The translations under genes were made by a program, and so were the position numbers. The notes under the pieces were generated by a model. That model worked only from the letters and a program-made list of their open reading frames with translations. It searched no databases and had not been told where the DNA came from. Of a stretch of 64,000 nt of DNA, positions 52,926 to 64,000 are shown piece by piece (the stretch's first letter is position 1; every line of letters begins with the position of its first letter). This DNA comes from Ophioderma brevispina. Its lineage: Eukaryota > Echinodermata > Ophiuroidea > Amphilepidida > Ophiodermatidae. The stretch covers positions 1-64,000 of the forward strand of contig JAMKCH010005335.1 in the NCBI GenBank assembly GCA_023653785.1, written 5' to 3'.

Positions 52926-54989
52926 AACATTTTAGTGACACATCCACATTACACACGCACAACAGATTGCCAAAGTGGTCTCCAGCTATGTGGGCAGCCA
53001 CAAAAACAATATTATGAAAATATTATATAAATGGGTCATTCATGTTTAAATACCCAAAGTTTACACCTTCCTCTCCAAATCAGGCCAATATCTGGTGTAT
53101 GGAGTATAATTTTGGCTTTACAAAGCTGAAATTTCACGTTTTGCTCCATCGGCCCAACATTTGTTTACACGACGCCATGCCATTTTGTGTCTTGATTTTG
53201 GACAAAATGAGCATGCCCAATGCCTTAAAATATGGTAATTTAGGATCTCCAATTTTCAGTGCCTATCCAGAATTTTCCTTGGGGGGGGAGGGGAAAACCC
53301 ATCTTAATTTTTTGTTATGCAAAATTCATTAAAAAAACATATGTTTGAAATTGACCCTCACGTCTGTTCATACTATCAATGTAAGTACTTTCCTGAGTAT
53401 CATAGGGGAGGGGGAAGCCTTTTTGTAGTGGGGACCCCTCCCACCCTTACTCCCCCGTCTAGTTAGGCCACTGCGAATTGAACATTACACATAATTGACT
53501 GGAGATTCAAATCATCTGAACACTGCCGGGTTTTCTTCCTTTTCTGTTAATTTTTTTTTTAGTTAGAAAAACACTTAGGAGATACTTACAGATTATCCTT
53601 CATTTTAAGCATTCCTGCAAGTAATTTCATCTTCAGGAGCTGCTGGAAAACAGAGCTGAAGGTCTCTGGCCGGCAGCCCCTCCCCACCATCTCTAGACCC
53701 CTGACACACCTCCCACCTTCCTACGGGACTGTTTTGGTAGTGATTTATTCGACCTCCAGTCCCACCCACCCCCCTGTGTTGATATATTACGTCCATTATC
53801 TTGTCATCTTTGCCAAATGACTTGAAATTTTTATGTGCACAACAGAACCAGTCCATTGATCCACATAAAATCTATTTCCCAATTTCGCCAGTGCCCAATG
53901 ACCACTTTTTAAAGTTTTGTTACTATACCATGACACAATTTCTTGGTGCGACATAACAAAGGTGCATTGTTGTTGCTCTATGCGTCTATGTGGAACACGA
54001 TGGTTGCGCCATTTGGCAGGGAAGCGGGCGACATTCTAAACTGCTAAGAAATTATTAGCAGGTATACTGATGCCCCCCCTCAACTCCTTCAATACCATGC
54101 AATGGCCCTTTTACTTATGTTTTGCACATCCCTGTCACTTTTCATGTAATCAGTATCTACTATTGCAGGACACATGATTGCAACACACAATCTGTGGGAT
54201 GATTCACAAAGATAAAGGTCCAAAGGTCTCCAAGTAAAGGTGGTGCTGGAAGCGATTCGTAAGTATGTCATCTCAAGCTGTGACTCGGAGCTTACAAGGC
54301 AAGACTTCAAAGCAAGAATCGAATTAATAAACCTGGTTCCCCATATGATGATCTGGCTAAAAATTTGGCTCTTTACCTACTTGACATTGCTACATTTGTT
54401 TACAAGAATTTGTATCCCCCCTTTCCCCCCCCCACCCCCCCCCACCCCCCCCCCCCCCTTAATTTTTTTACCCCCCCCCCCCCCACCCACATCTGCATGA
54501 GTCCCTTTTAAGTTCTAGACAGGCTGAAAAAAAAAAGACTGAATCATAATAACATGTAAATTAGCAAATAACCTATTAAAAAAAAATATTTAACCCCCTC
54601 CCACCGATGAATGTCCCATACCCTATGAAAACTATGTCTGGTGGGGGTGGGGGGGGGGGCAGCCGACAGCCCCAAATGGCAGTGAAATTGGGGGGAAGTG
54701 AAATTTGGTGCAAAATACAAAAAAATGTGTCACCCCAGGCACGATCGGTCCCTTTTGAATTTCGATAGTATAAGCAGGTGCTGAAAAAATGATGAAATTA
54801 AACCTTTGATTAAAAAAGTTTTATACATGAATCTGGGGACATGAATACATGTCAAAAGACATGTCTCCCCCCCCCCCACACTCCCCTTCCCACTACTCAA
54901 AGGATGTCCCATCTCAAACAATTTGGTAGGGGAACACCAGCATTTCCCCAAAATGCCAGTTGCCGCCCCATATTGTTAATCACAACCGT
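52926..54989. other. Stretch without recognised gene, with C- and G-rich tracts
   Basis: Low-complexity tracts at 54416-54484 (C-rich), 54640-54660 (G-rich) and 54866-54885. No coding exon recognised. Confidence 0.4.
54416..54484. repeat. C-rich low-complexity tract
   Basis: Long C runs broken by A and TTAATTTTTTTA. Confidence 0.85.
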
Positions 54990-55180
54990 TTAGACTATCA
55001 ATTACTCCACTGAGGTATACCAGCGATTTATTTCTCGTCCCGCCAAGACCGGAACTGAACCACGGACACGGTCTCAAGTCAGTCGCAGTGAATAGAGGCT
55101 AAAGAGGAATTCCCCTGTTAGGTCTATTGACACTAACAAGCTTATACTTAGTGACAGTACTTCCCAGCTACAAGGCACGT
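54990..55180 (-). mobile_element. tRNA-derived repeat (SINE-like), copy 1
   Basis: On the minus strand a TTTAGCCTCTATTCACTG box A-like block (55086-55103) precedes a GGTTCAGTTCC box B-like block (55051-55061), then CGGTCTTGGCGGGA. This is the order and spacing of a tRNA-type RNA polymerase III promoter. It is more diverged than copy 2. Confidence 0.5.
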
Positions 55181-55269
55181 CCCGGGCTTTAAACTGCTGC
55201 CTCCTTGATACAAGGTAATTCCGATGCCCACCGCTGCCACCAATTTGTGACAAACTCTACGCACAAATC

Positions 55270-55440
55270 GTTGAACTATCTAATTACTCGCCGAGGTATA
55301 CCAGACGACTTATTTCGCGGTCCCGCCAAGACCAGGACTTGAATCCGGGACCCTCGGTCTCAAGTTGAGGGTGCAGTGAATAGAGCTAAAGAATTTCCCT
55401 GTAGTCTATGATACTAATGAGCTTATACCTTGTGACAATT
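55270..55440 (-). mobile_element. tRNA-derived repeat (SINE-like), copy 2
   Basis: On the minus strand TTTAGCTCTATTCACTG (55374-55390) precedes ACTTGAGACCGAGGGTCCCG and GGATTCAAGTCC (55335-55346). This resembles a tRNA from D-arm through T-arm. Flanking words GAGGTATACCAG and GAGCTTATACCT(T)GTGACA are shared with copy 1, so the repeated unit is larger than the tRNA part. A working tRNA is unlikely because the acceptor stem is not evident. Confidence 0.55.
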
Positions 55441-57065
55441 TTCTTTTTCCTGACTTTTTCTGGGGGAGGTATGGGGGAGGGGCAAAGTGCTTGGGGGGGT
55501 GGGAGACAGTGAAATTGGGAGAGAAGAGAGAAATGATCCTCCACTAATTCAGCAATTTGTAAGCAATTTTGATTTTTATGAAGATATTGGCGATTTTTGG
55601 CCCCAACATAGCTGAGGTTTTTTAAAGTTCTGGCACCTGTGGGCACACTGTGGGGAAAGAAAAAAATTAGTGAGGGAACCCCCCTGCTGGCACTACCATG
55701 AAAAATGCTTCCCTTACCAATTAAAATAGATAAAAAATTAGAACCCCATTGTAGATTAATAATGCCATTTCTGTGGATTCGCATAAGGAATCAGACCCAC
55801 GCACTACCCAACAGATTTGCAAATGAGAGAAGCAGTTGAGTTTTAAGGGATTTCCAATCCCTTTCCTGGTGACGGCTGGTGGTCCTACTCGGGTCCACAG
55901 GGTTTTGCTAGTACGGGAACCTTATGTCGTTTTTAACATTGGTGGTCGGCACGACGTTAAGGCCAATAATGCATTGAAGAGCCGTAGCAATCAAGCCAAT
56001 GTAAAGTGTATGACTTGTCGACGAAGGGTGCGTCGGAAGTCAATTACACAAAGAAAAAAACCCTAATGCCGCAGTAGTATTTTCATGCCCACCTATAGTA
56101 CTTGTGATTTTCTCCTGCACTTCTGTTTTCTTCGATGAAAATAATATTTGGTAGGAATTTTGGAGTTATTCTTGTCGGGATACGTGCTACACGATTTGAC
56201 TATAAATGGTGGATACTAGGCAAGAGGGTGATTCGTAAGTGTGAATGCAAAAGATCAGACTAATGACTGTTGATTTCATGCCCGCAAATTTCAGTTATGA
56301 CTCGTTGTACTAGGGTTGCTTTGGGCCAATGCACGCATGTGGGGAATATGCGTTTTCTTCATGCTTTGCAATATCAGAGAAGATGCTTCACCGATGAAGC
56401 ATACTCACATCAGACCACCTATCTTCCCCGACTCCTTGCACGCTCTTTTGTGTTAATCTATCACCATGAATTATCATGCCATTAATTACAAAACACATGA
56501 TGACTTGCATAATAGTAGTATAGTAGACTACCGTACTGTGAAACGGACTTGTCGCCCCATATTACTGCGTCCGGTCATGATCGCGCCTTCTTTCACTATG
56601 GCCGGTGTCTACTAAATGCCATTCTACGTCTGTTGCACGACTTTGGGATTTATTTATTATATTTTGAGATTTGACTTAAAAAGGGTCCGTGTTTTTTGTA
56701 GAAGGGTTAACGCTTCTTGTCCTTTCGGTGCGGGTGCGATAAGCAAAAAGCACGATAAATTTCCAGCGATCTTTTTAAAACCCCGGAAATGAATTGTTGT
56801 AACATACAGTCGTGTTCGGTCAGTCGCGGGGTGTGTATAAAAGCTGAGGTGCCGTCGTCTTTCGTACCTCGTGAATCACACAGTCGCCTATTCCCGGCAT
56901 ATAACCTTCGATTGCCGACGGGAACAACCATGATCGTATCGGCGGTGCATCACCGTGATTAGCCAATCACGGATTCTGACTGAACCGCATTATTAATTCG
57001 CGACTGGCTCAAAATGGAGTGTAATTTTGGGGCCTGTCCATGACAATCTATCTCAGCACTTCGTA
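55441..57065. other. Stretch without recognised gene
   Basis: Mixed sequence; short open frames only (for example 132 codons minus strand at 55386-55784, 76 codons at 55836-56066) with no recognised domain. Confidence 0.4.
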
Positions 57066-57170
57066 TTAAAGGCACTATCAGTGCGTTTCCTAAATCAGGA
57101 AATCATCCAAAATCAGATGTCTAGTGATTTTTTAATCAGAAAATCTCCAAAAATCAGACTTTTGGAAGGT
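57066..57170. mobile_element. Left-end fragment of the AGACACTATCA-type TTAA MITE
   Basis: TTAAAGGCACTATCAGTG, followed by CCTAAATCA and several AATCAGA words, resembles the left end of 6184-6535. No right end was found nearby. Confidence 0.5.
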
Positions 57171-57504
57171 ATGTACAAGAGGAAAAACAATATTATGGGC
57201 AGTTCGGGTATAAATGGTACTAGTACTGCATGGGGATTCCAGGGGGTTCAACATTTTTGATAGGTGTTTTTTCCTTTTCTTTTTTTTCAGTTGGGAAATA
57301 CCTACAGAAATTCATACGGGCATAGCTGTGCTAATAACGCCCTATTCCTGTAAGTTCAAATATTTCGACGCATTTGGACACTAACAGTACTAGGTCTTTG
57401 AAGCAGCTGGGTTTCCTGCAAATCAAGCCCAATTGTTTAACAATTGTTTCTATTCATGGAACTAATAAGTACATATTTCACACACACAACACACAACATA
57501 TATA

Positions 57505-57745
57505 TTCGATTATATATATATATATCTATATATATATTATATATATATATCTTATCATATTAGATATACACGAGGAAGAAATGGAGTGTGTGATTACTTG
57601 AGCCATAAAACTATACATATATAGAAGAAATTATATTATATAGTAGTCATTTTGCGATATTAATAATGCACGTCCGCGCTGTCATCCAATCTTTATTATA
57701 TAGATATAATATATGAACTATATATATATTATATATCTAGTATAT
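57505..57745. repeat. (TA)n-rich region
   Basis: Several (TA)n runs with ATC/ATT interruptions at 57509-57556 and 57695-57745, upstream of the plus-strand Penelope-like element. Confidence 0.8.
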
Positions 57746-57984
57746 AACGTCAAAGCTGTCTGCGTAGCACTGGTAGTAGAAATACAGTCAAAAACGCCAA
57801 GGTGAATGGCAGCAGTGCTGAAATGCTATGTAGCTGTACAAACGTTCAGTATAACTCTTAAATGGTACAGAGAGGATACGATTTACAACATATAAAAGTC
57901 CATAAGAACAAGATATACAATCGATGGTGTCAAAACGACACACAAATATAAAGTGAGAAAAACGGCAAACACACTTACCACTCC

Positions 57985-59480
57985 TCCCCTCCGCGTTGGC
58001 CACCCCCTCACACTTTTCAAGGGCATCCCATATAGCCAAGCTTAAAGAATGTCGCCAATATTCTCAAACAGAGGATGAAGAACTCTACCTCACCAACCTA
58101 AAATCTAATCTCCTCCAACGCACCTATCAAAACAACATACTTGGACAAACAACTGGCTAAAGCTAAAAATGTAGACAAAAGTTCACTCCTAACCTACAAA
58201 CAAAGAAACGAACAACAAGTCCCATTGTCGTTACAATACAATCCAGCATTCAACCACATGCGATCGTATCATCCTCCAACATATGATATCAGTATGAAGG
58301 ATGAGCACTTTATCCCAAGTATCCCTTCACCTCCATGGCCGCTTTCCGTAGACACGTAACTTACTCGATCTCACCGTCAAAATCCAACTGAGGGGCCCCC
58401 AAAAACCAGCGAAAATGCCCCAGTACCGGCTGCACCAAATGTACCTCAATTGTTCATTTTGTCCCTTCATCACTGAATCTAACAAATTCACCAGTTTTCA
58501 ACTCGACTGGGGATACATATCCTATAACCACTCAAATTCACTGTAAAACCCCTGGGTCGTTTATCTTATTACATGCAAGAAATGCCACAATTCAATACGT
58601 CGGCAAAACTACTATGCTTCTTTTACACTAGATTCACCATACCGATTCTGACATCATTCTAAAAGAAAAAACTGCCCCAATCGTCCGATCAATTTAAGTT
58701 ACCCGGTCCCTCAGTATCAGATCTTCGCGCTCATTGGAATCGAACCATCCATAAACGCACGTAACCTATCACTCAGAAACGCGAAATCCCTTTTGATAGC
58801 GAAACTACGTACCCTTAAACCAAATGGTATCAATGTCACACCATAGCCTATAAGGTATTAGTCCGTTCCGCTACCTCTGCATCCATAGCTTCCTTCTGTT
58901 ACCGCTTAATTTGTCATCACTGCCCCTCTTTCGCACATATCGTTCCCTTTGTGGTCACACACAACCCCTGCGGTGGGTTTTGCTAAACGACGCTCTTCCC
59001 TTAGTTTACGGTATCCATTTTGAACGGATACCACCGTCCTATACATCAACGTCATCTTGGCCTGCGTTCCTGTTTGTACCACTTTGTGAGTGTTCATTTC
59101 CAATCCATAACTCATGGTTTGGGCCATTCAATAACTCGCATAATAATCAACCACATCACATTATAATAACGACTACATTTTGGCATAGGCCCTAGATTGT
59201 ATCTGCAGCTCCTAAATACCAAAAAGGTGTGAGTAATTATGATCACACGTTCTACAGTACACTGTGGTTATCATGCACTTAATTATCATACTAATGGTTG
59301 TGATATTAAAGTGAGTTAACTTATTATAATTATAGTTATTAGCAATTATTATATTTTTGTTGTATCATCGACTATTGATTGATTATTGTATTATTGTATT
59401 CTCCATATTATCCTTATCGCCAAGCTCATTTCGGCATCATACAGTAGATCTAGTGTAAAGCTCAAGCTGATGAAGGGGTA
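57985..59480 (+). mobile_element. Penelope-like retroelement 3' part (plus strand, decayed)
   Basis: Broken frames give LKSNLLQRTYQNN, then DKQLAKAKNVDKSSLLTYKQ and PLSLQYNPAFNHMR, the connector region after the reverse transcriptase. A VYLITCKKCHNS block follows, then after a frameshift QYVGKT (58593-58610), the GIY-YIG endonuclease core with its preceding Cys pair. LRTLKPNGINV (about 58807-58840) is the usual domain end. CTGATGAAGG near 59469 resembles a decayed hammerhead start. At least five frameshifts or stops. Confidence 0.75.
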
Positions 59481-59929
59481 GAATTTCGGCGAGAATCCGA
59501 GAATGGATGCTCGCAAAGATTCTCTTAAATTGATTTGCGGGAATCAATTTTGATTCTCGCAAACTTTAGACTTTAACACAGTAATCGAAGTAGATGATTC
59601 CCGCCAATTCATTTTTGAAATCAAGACTTGATTCTCGCAGCTCTGTACAAACTTTACCCCTGTGATGATCTTACCAACTTGGCTCCTTGACCTCACAAGC
59701 GTCAACAGGGACTCTGTGTGGACCCGTAAACAGGGTTTCGATTACCCATGTGCACACATTCACCAGTGCATTAATATTGACTCTGTGCATTTGAATTTTC
59801 CTCTGTGCTGTTATTTTTTCCTGTATTTGTCAGCCCTTATTTGGGAAAAAAGTCTAACATGGGCATGTAGAGTTTTATTTTCTAAATCGACCCCTTCCCG
59901 GTAAAATTTCCAATACTAAACATTGTGAA

Positions 59930-60590
59930 ACTATTCATGCGCTTTGCTGTTGGGACCCGGGTTTGTCCCTCTTGGAACATGATTCAACCAATGTCAAGAG
60001 AGCTTGAAAGAGAGATGATATTCACTGGCATCTGTTTTTGATCCCCTCTTAAGCCAAGGAAAAGTTACTAACTTGCTTGATATATGTGATTCGGATTTGT
60101 CCTGAAATCCTATAATTGTAATTCAACTACTGGGCAAGGGAGTGTTAAAATTTGCCATCAACGCCTCCCTAGATTCCTTGCCATCTTTCTCCACCAATTT
60201 GAAAAGATTGGGCAAAGCTACTGGAACGCTGCCCTCTTTGTAAAGGGAAAAGGAACTCTTTTGCACATCTTAAATAATTGCCAGAATATGTTGGACAGGT
60301 ATCTATGGAGACCAATAACCTCATCCGGATTTTTTCTTATAGGTTTCAACAATCGAATTCTTTCAAAATTCCCAGGTATTCAGATATATGCGGATTTGGA
60401 AAATTACCACCATTGGAGGGGGAACCATACCATATTATTTCCTATGTCCCAGAAAACGTACATGTGGTGATATATTGGCCTACTGACAGGCGGGTCACTC
60501 TTTTTGAGTTGTCGGTGCCAGTTGAGCCTAACATCAAAAAGGATATCATGGGCACCAACTTGATCGGTACGCTTCCCTTTTTCTGACATC
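59930..60590 (+). mobile_element. C-terminal fragment of an R2-like non-LTR retrotransposon
   Basis: Frames joined by small shifts give GVLKFAINASLDSLPS, then NLKRLGKA, CPLC followed after about 10 residues by HILNNC (a CCHC zinc-finger pattern), YLWRP, and RRVTLFELSVPVEPNIKKDI (60491-60550). This is the order found in the C-terminal zinc knuckle and endonuclease-like region of R2-clade and related LINEs. The reverse transcriptase itself is not recognised upstream. A frameshift lies at about 60248. Confidence 0.65.
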
Positions 60591-60599
60591 ATTGAACCA

Positions 60600-62139
60600 G
60601 TTTTTGCTGCTCACTTTTGCCAGTTGAAATAGGCTCACAAGGGTTTAAATTGACAAACCGACAACAAAACAGTCTGACTCACCTGTCAAAGACCTTCAAA
60701 ATCCCTATTAAGTTCCTTGAGCTCAACCCGAATTTGATTTAAATCAGTGCTCATGTCTTCCTATTCTATCTCATTGCTAGACCTTAGCCCCCTGGAATGT
60801 TAATGAAATTAGTTACTCTTCCCTTCTGCCATGGTTTCCCCCCCTTTATCTTTTTCCATCTGATTATATTTTTTTTGTCTATGCCCACCTGTATCGTGTG
60901 GATTGCAGTGATCTGGCTTTTTAAATGTTTTCTTTCTTTTCTGGCTATTTTTCAGTTGCAAAAATAACTTATAAGAATTGTAGGCCCTATAAGACTTATC
61001 CATCCAAAAATTAACTTATGAGAATTGTATAGACTTATCTTTCACTTCAATTAAGCGAATCCTGAAATAAAAAAATAAATACACTTTGGGTGTATTACTG
61101 ATAGTGTAGTATCCCAATTAACACTTTTTTTCTAGATTTACACTTCTCTTTGATTTTCATGGATCATATAAAATATAGAAAACAACAACTTTGTAAAAAA
61201 AAAAAAAATATGCAAATTAATGATCTAATATAGCTGCCTTTGGCCATATTTACCAATTTTTGATGCATTCTACTGATCAAACTATACCACCTATCACTCT
61301 TACTTGGTATTTTAAACTTGTCATTCATTCTCTATGCTTGGCATTCTTATTTGTTTAACATTTTTAATACAGCAATTTTGATTAATATCAAAATATGCAA
61401 ATCATTGATAATTTGCACCTCATTATATGCATAATACTGATTTTAGAGAACAGGGTACATATAACAACAAAACAAAACTCAATACATGCGGAAGTGTTCT
61501 CATAGAAATTTCTGCCAACTTTTATGCATGTTTTGCGTTCAAAAGTTTTAAAATGTCATTGAAGAATATAGGTACTGAAATGATTGTTACATAATTTTTC
61601 TTGTGTAGCCACATGTTTTTAGCTAAAAAATAGAGTTGATTGGGATACTTCTACCTTAATGGACTAATTTGCGTAATTACTAAGAAAATAGAAATGCAAA
61701 TCAGGTTTAAAATTAAAATGGTAGATGGGATCTCCACCTAAATCTATATGGCAAGGGTGACATTTTAACAAGCTAATTTTCATAATTCGTGCAAAAACAT
61801 AGCAAATAGATCATTATTAATGTTCATTGTAGATGTCATGAGAATATGACTGCCTCACCACCATCATGAAGATTTAGCTACACCACATTACCATGATTGC
61901 AAAAACAACGAGACTAATCCCCATCCATGGGGTACCTTTCTTTGCTTGTTAATCTGTGACCCATATTTGGACACTTGTCCGGTGGCATATGTGCCCTTCA
62001 AGATCTGACTTATTAAGTCAATTGCCTAGACTTACCCTTTGCACTGAACAGCACATTTAGGAAATAACCGCACAGATAACCTATCCTTTGTCGCCATGAT
62101 AATTGCAATCCATTTTGATGCAAGAACTAAAAACATCGT
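60600..62139. other. AT-rich stretch without recognised gene
   Basis: No coding exon or repeat structure recognised. Confidence 0.4.
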
Positions 62140-62519
62140 TCACGGACCGCGTTTTGTCGCCTGCCATGGTGGTTTGTGAATGATAGGCCTCAAATGACTT
62201 GACCTTGATATGTGTGACCGTGATCTCATAACAAATGAGGGTTGCATGTAACTCCATAACCTAAGTTTGGTTCCAATTTTCAAATGAGGTCTGATTTTAC
62301 ATTTTCAGCCCTTTTTACCAACTTGACCTCACATGACCTTTGACATTGGTAATGTGACCTTTGACCTCATCAACAATGGGGGATGTCAGTTGCACCTGTG
62401 ACCCAAGTTTGGTTTATTATCCATCAAAGTATGTGGCCTATTACAGTGCCAAAGGTTAACCCTTTTGCACAACAACCGACAACACAACAACATAAAGTGA
62501 TCCCTATTGTCTTCCTTCC
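62140..62519. mobile_element. Truncated copy of the AGGTCA-rich MITE family
   Basis: GTCGCCTGCCATGGTGGTTT and ATGATAGGCCTCA match the left arm of 16679-17521. The interior words TGACCTTTGACCTCATCAAC and AAGTGATCCCTATTGTCTTC follow. It breaks off where the next MITE begins at 62520. Confidence 0.7.
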
Positions 62520-62870
62520 TTAGAGACACTATCAAGTGATTTGACAAATATTTGAAATTTGCCGGAATAGCTTCAAAGTGAATGATAAGTCTGTAGAATT
62601 CTCATAAGATACCTTTTCCAGCTGTAGAATTGACCGAAAGAAGAAAACTGCAGTGTTTTCCAAGATACGATCCTACCTTCAATTACTGTTGTCGTAAGTG
62701 TCCGTTCGACAGTAATGCCACAAATCTCCGCTCTGTCCTTATTAGGTTGCTTCTGGTCTTATCATTTTGCAGGGGATGTTGGGATACCTGTACTTGTTTA
62801 CATACATGCCAAAATCTGATTTTTTATGATTGTTCGATTTGCTATTTAGCAAATCACTGATAGGTCTTAA
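62520..62870. mobile_element. TTAA-type MITE, AGACACTATCA family, second copy
   Basis: Left TTAGAGACACTATCAAGTG and right CACTGATAGGTCTTAA are inverted and match the ends of 6184-6535. The interior (GAATAGCTTCAAAGT, TTCCAGCTGTAGAATTGACC, TTCCAAGATAC) is the same family in reverse orientation. It lies inside or at the edge of the AGGTCA-rich MITE. Confidence 0.78.
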
Positions 62871-64000
62871 GTCAGGCGAAACAAAAATTGTGCTTTTGTA
62901 ATCTCAAAAGAGTACTCCCATATTTAAATATTTGTAGACCAAAATGGGGCACATGGGGGGGGGGGGAGAAGGTCCCTTGAAATTCAAAGGTAGATATGAG
63001 CATGAACAAAAACTGCATAAAAGGGGTATTTTTTTGTCAACAGGCATTGATTAGGTGTCAAAACAGCAAACTATGGAAAAAGGGGTAATGTTATAACCCT
63101 GAAATTGTTGCGCCATGTTCCAGCATCTATCCACGCCCCCCCCCCTTTGAATAAAAGTGTCCCCCCCCCCCAAAAAAAAAAGAAAAAAGTTAAAACAAAT
63201 CTTCACATCTAATTCTTGCAATTCACAATTTAACATTGTGCCACTATGGCTGCCTTAGGAGGCTGTTTTTTCTCCCTTTTGAACAGGAATAAGTGTACAT
63301 CAACAGGCATACGAATACACTGAACATTTTAACTCTTCAATGTTTGTTTGTCAAAATAATGGTGATGGGCGACTTGCATGCAAGAAATGAACCACTAAAA
63401 AGCTACTTACAATAACTAAAATCCTTTTTTCTTTATGGTATTGAGTTGTTTTCAGAATTAATATCTCCAATACTGCATGTTAAGCCAATGGGGTGGGATG
63501 GGAACGTCAACTTTTGTCCAGTCGCGGCCCAGATTATTTTTTTGGGGGGGGTAAGTGAAATTTTGGAGCAGATATCAACATCTGTTAAGATTTTAACCAA
63601 TGTTGGTCAAACAATTGTGATTTTGCGTCCCCAAAATTTGGTGCTTTTGAACCTTTGGCAAAAATCTAATTTTATGCGGGGGGAGGGGGGAAGGAAGAAA
63701 ACTGGGGGTTTAGGGGGCAAACGGGGGTTAGCAAGAAAAAAAAAGATGGGAACTGGCAAGAGAAACCACTCTATGGGGAATAGCAAGCAATTGTCTACAC
63801 ATTAACATCAGGCATCAATACTCAAGACAATATGCTAGTGTAGATCATCTGTATTAGTGTATCAATTTTACATGTTCTAACCATTTCTTGTTTGCGAATT
63901 TACTGTAGTAATGTACGTGTATATCAAAGTACCACACAAAGAGATTGCCTCTAAGAAAAAATAATGGGATTTTAGGTATCCTCTAATTACCTTGAGTACC
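62871..64000. other. Stretch without recognised gene
   Basis: Low-complexity tracts at 62957-62968 (G), 63136-63181 (C and A) and G-rich DNA at 63676-63730. No coding exon recognised. Confidence 0.4.

Noticed and set aside
55386..55784. 132-codon minus-strand open frame
   Set aside because: Overlaps the tRNA-derived repeat and G-rich DNA; no family resemblance.
56790..56870. TATAAAA-containing stretch that might be a promoter
   Set aside because: No start codon with a recognisable product follows within a sensible distance on the plus strand; TATAAA words are frequent by chance in AT-rich DNA.

Overview
The window looks like nuclear DNA of a marine invertebrate, most plausibly a non-vertebrate deuterostome such as an echinoderm. 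The evidence is a spliced, vertebrate-like SUR-type ABC transporter gene with GT-AG introns, AT-rich intergenic DNA, and a dense mix of MITEs, Penelope-like elements, and L2/CR1-like and R2-like LINE fragments. The species assignment is inference; nothing here names the organism. There is no sign of bacterial gene organisation, CRISPR arrays or operons.

Region 1 (1-16.2 kb) holds the only gene I can support: the 3' end of an ABCC-family transporter of the sulfonylurea-receptor type (ABCC8/9-like). Five plus-strand coding exons (521-629, 1835-1938, 13052-13185, 14832-14894, 15960-16097) join in consistent phase. They encode the second nucleotide-binding domain from just after Walker A to the stop codon, followed by an AATAAA signal at 16135. 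Between exons 2 and 3 lies an extra block (about 4.6-12.4 kb) that repeats exon 2, exon 3, exon 4 and their introns, but with many single-base insertions and deletions. I read it as an uncorrected long-read gap fill, or the other haplotype, left unmerged between two contig ends. A decayed tandem duplication is the alternative. The block also carries insertions absent from the cleaner copies: a 350-bp TTAA-flanked MITE and an L2/CR1-like LINE.

Region 2 (16.2-47.9 kb) has no convincing gene. It is a mosaic of short DNA transposons and palindromes. These include a TA-flanked element rich in AGGTCA half-sites (16679-17521), a nested hairpin (17892-18195), several TTAA-flanked (piggyBac-like) MITEs, a palindromic CCCGGG repeat cluster (23.5-26.6 kb), a 1.2-kb foldback element (30182-31360), and a three-copy 560-bp tandem repeat whose third copy is split by a piggyBac-like MITE (35002-35842). 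Several duplicated blocks here are also joined by poly(A) runs or differ by single-base indels, which suggests assembly problems.

Region 3 (47.9-64 kb) is retroelement territory. There are two head-to-tail minus-strand Penelope-like elements with reverse transcriptase, a YIG-type GIY-YIG endonuclease remnant and hammerhead ribozyme-like cores (47.93-52.72 kb). Further along are a pair of tRNA-derived repeats (about 55.0-55.4 kb), a decayed plus-strand Penelope-like element (about 58.0-59.5 kb), the C-terminal part of an R2-like LINE (about 59.9-60.6 kb), and two abutting MITEs (62.14-62.87 kb). All mobile-element reading frames are broken.

I do not see a new multi-gene system. The strongest unusual signals are the group of TTAA-flanked MITE families (two with an empty site visible inside this same window), the DR1-rich MITE, and the tandem Penelope elements with ribozyme cores.
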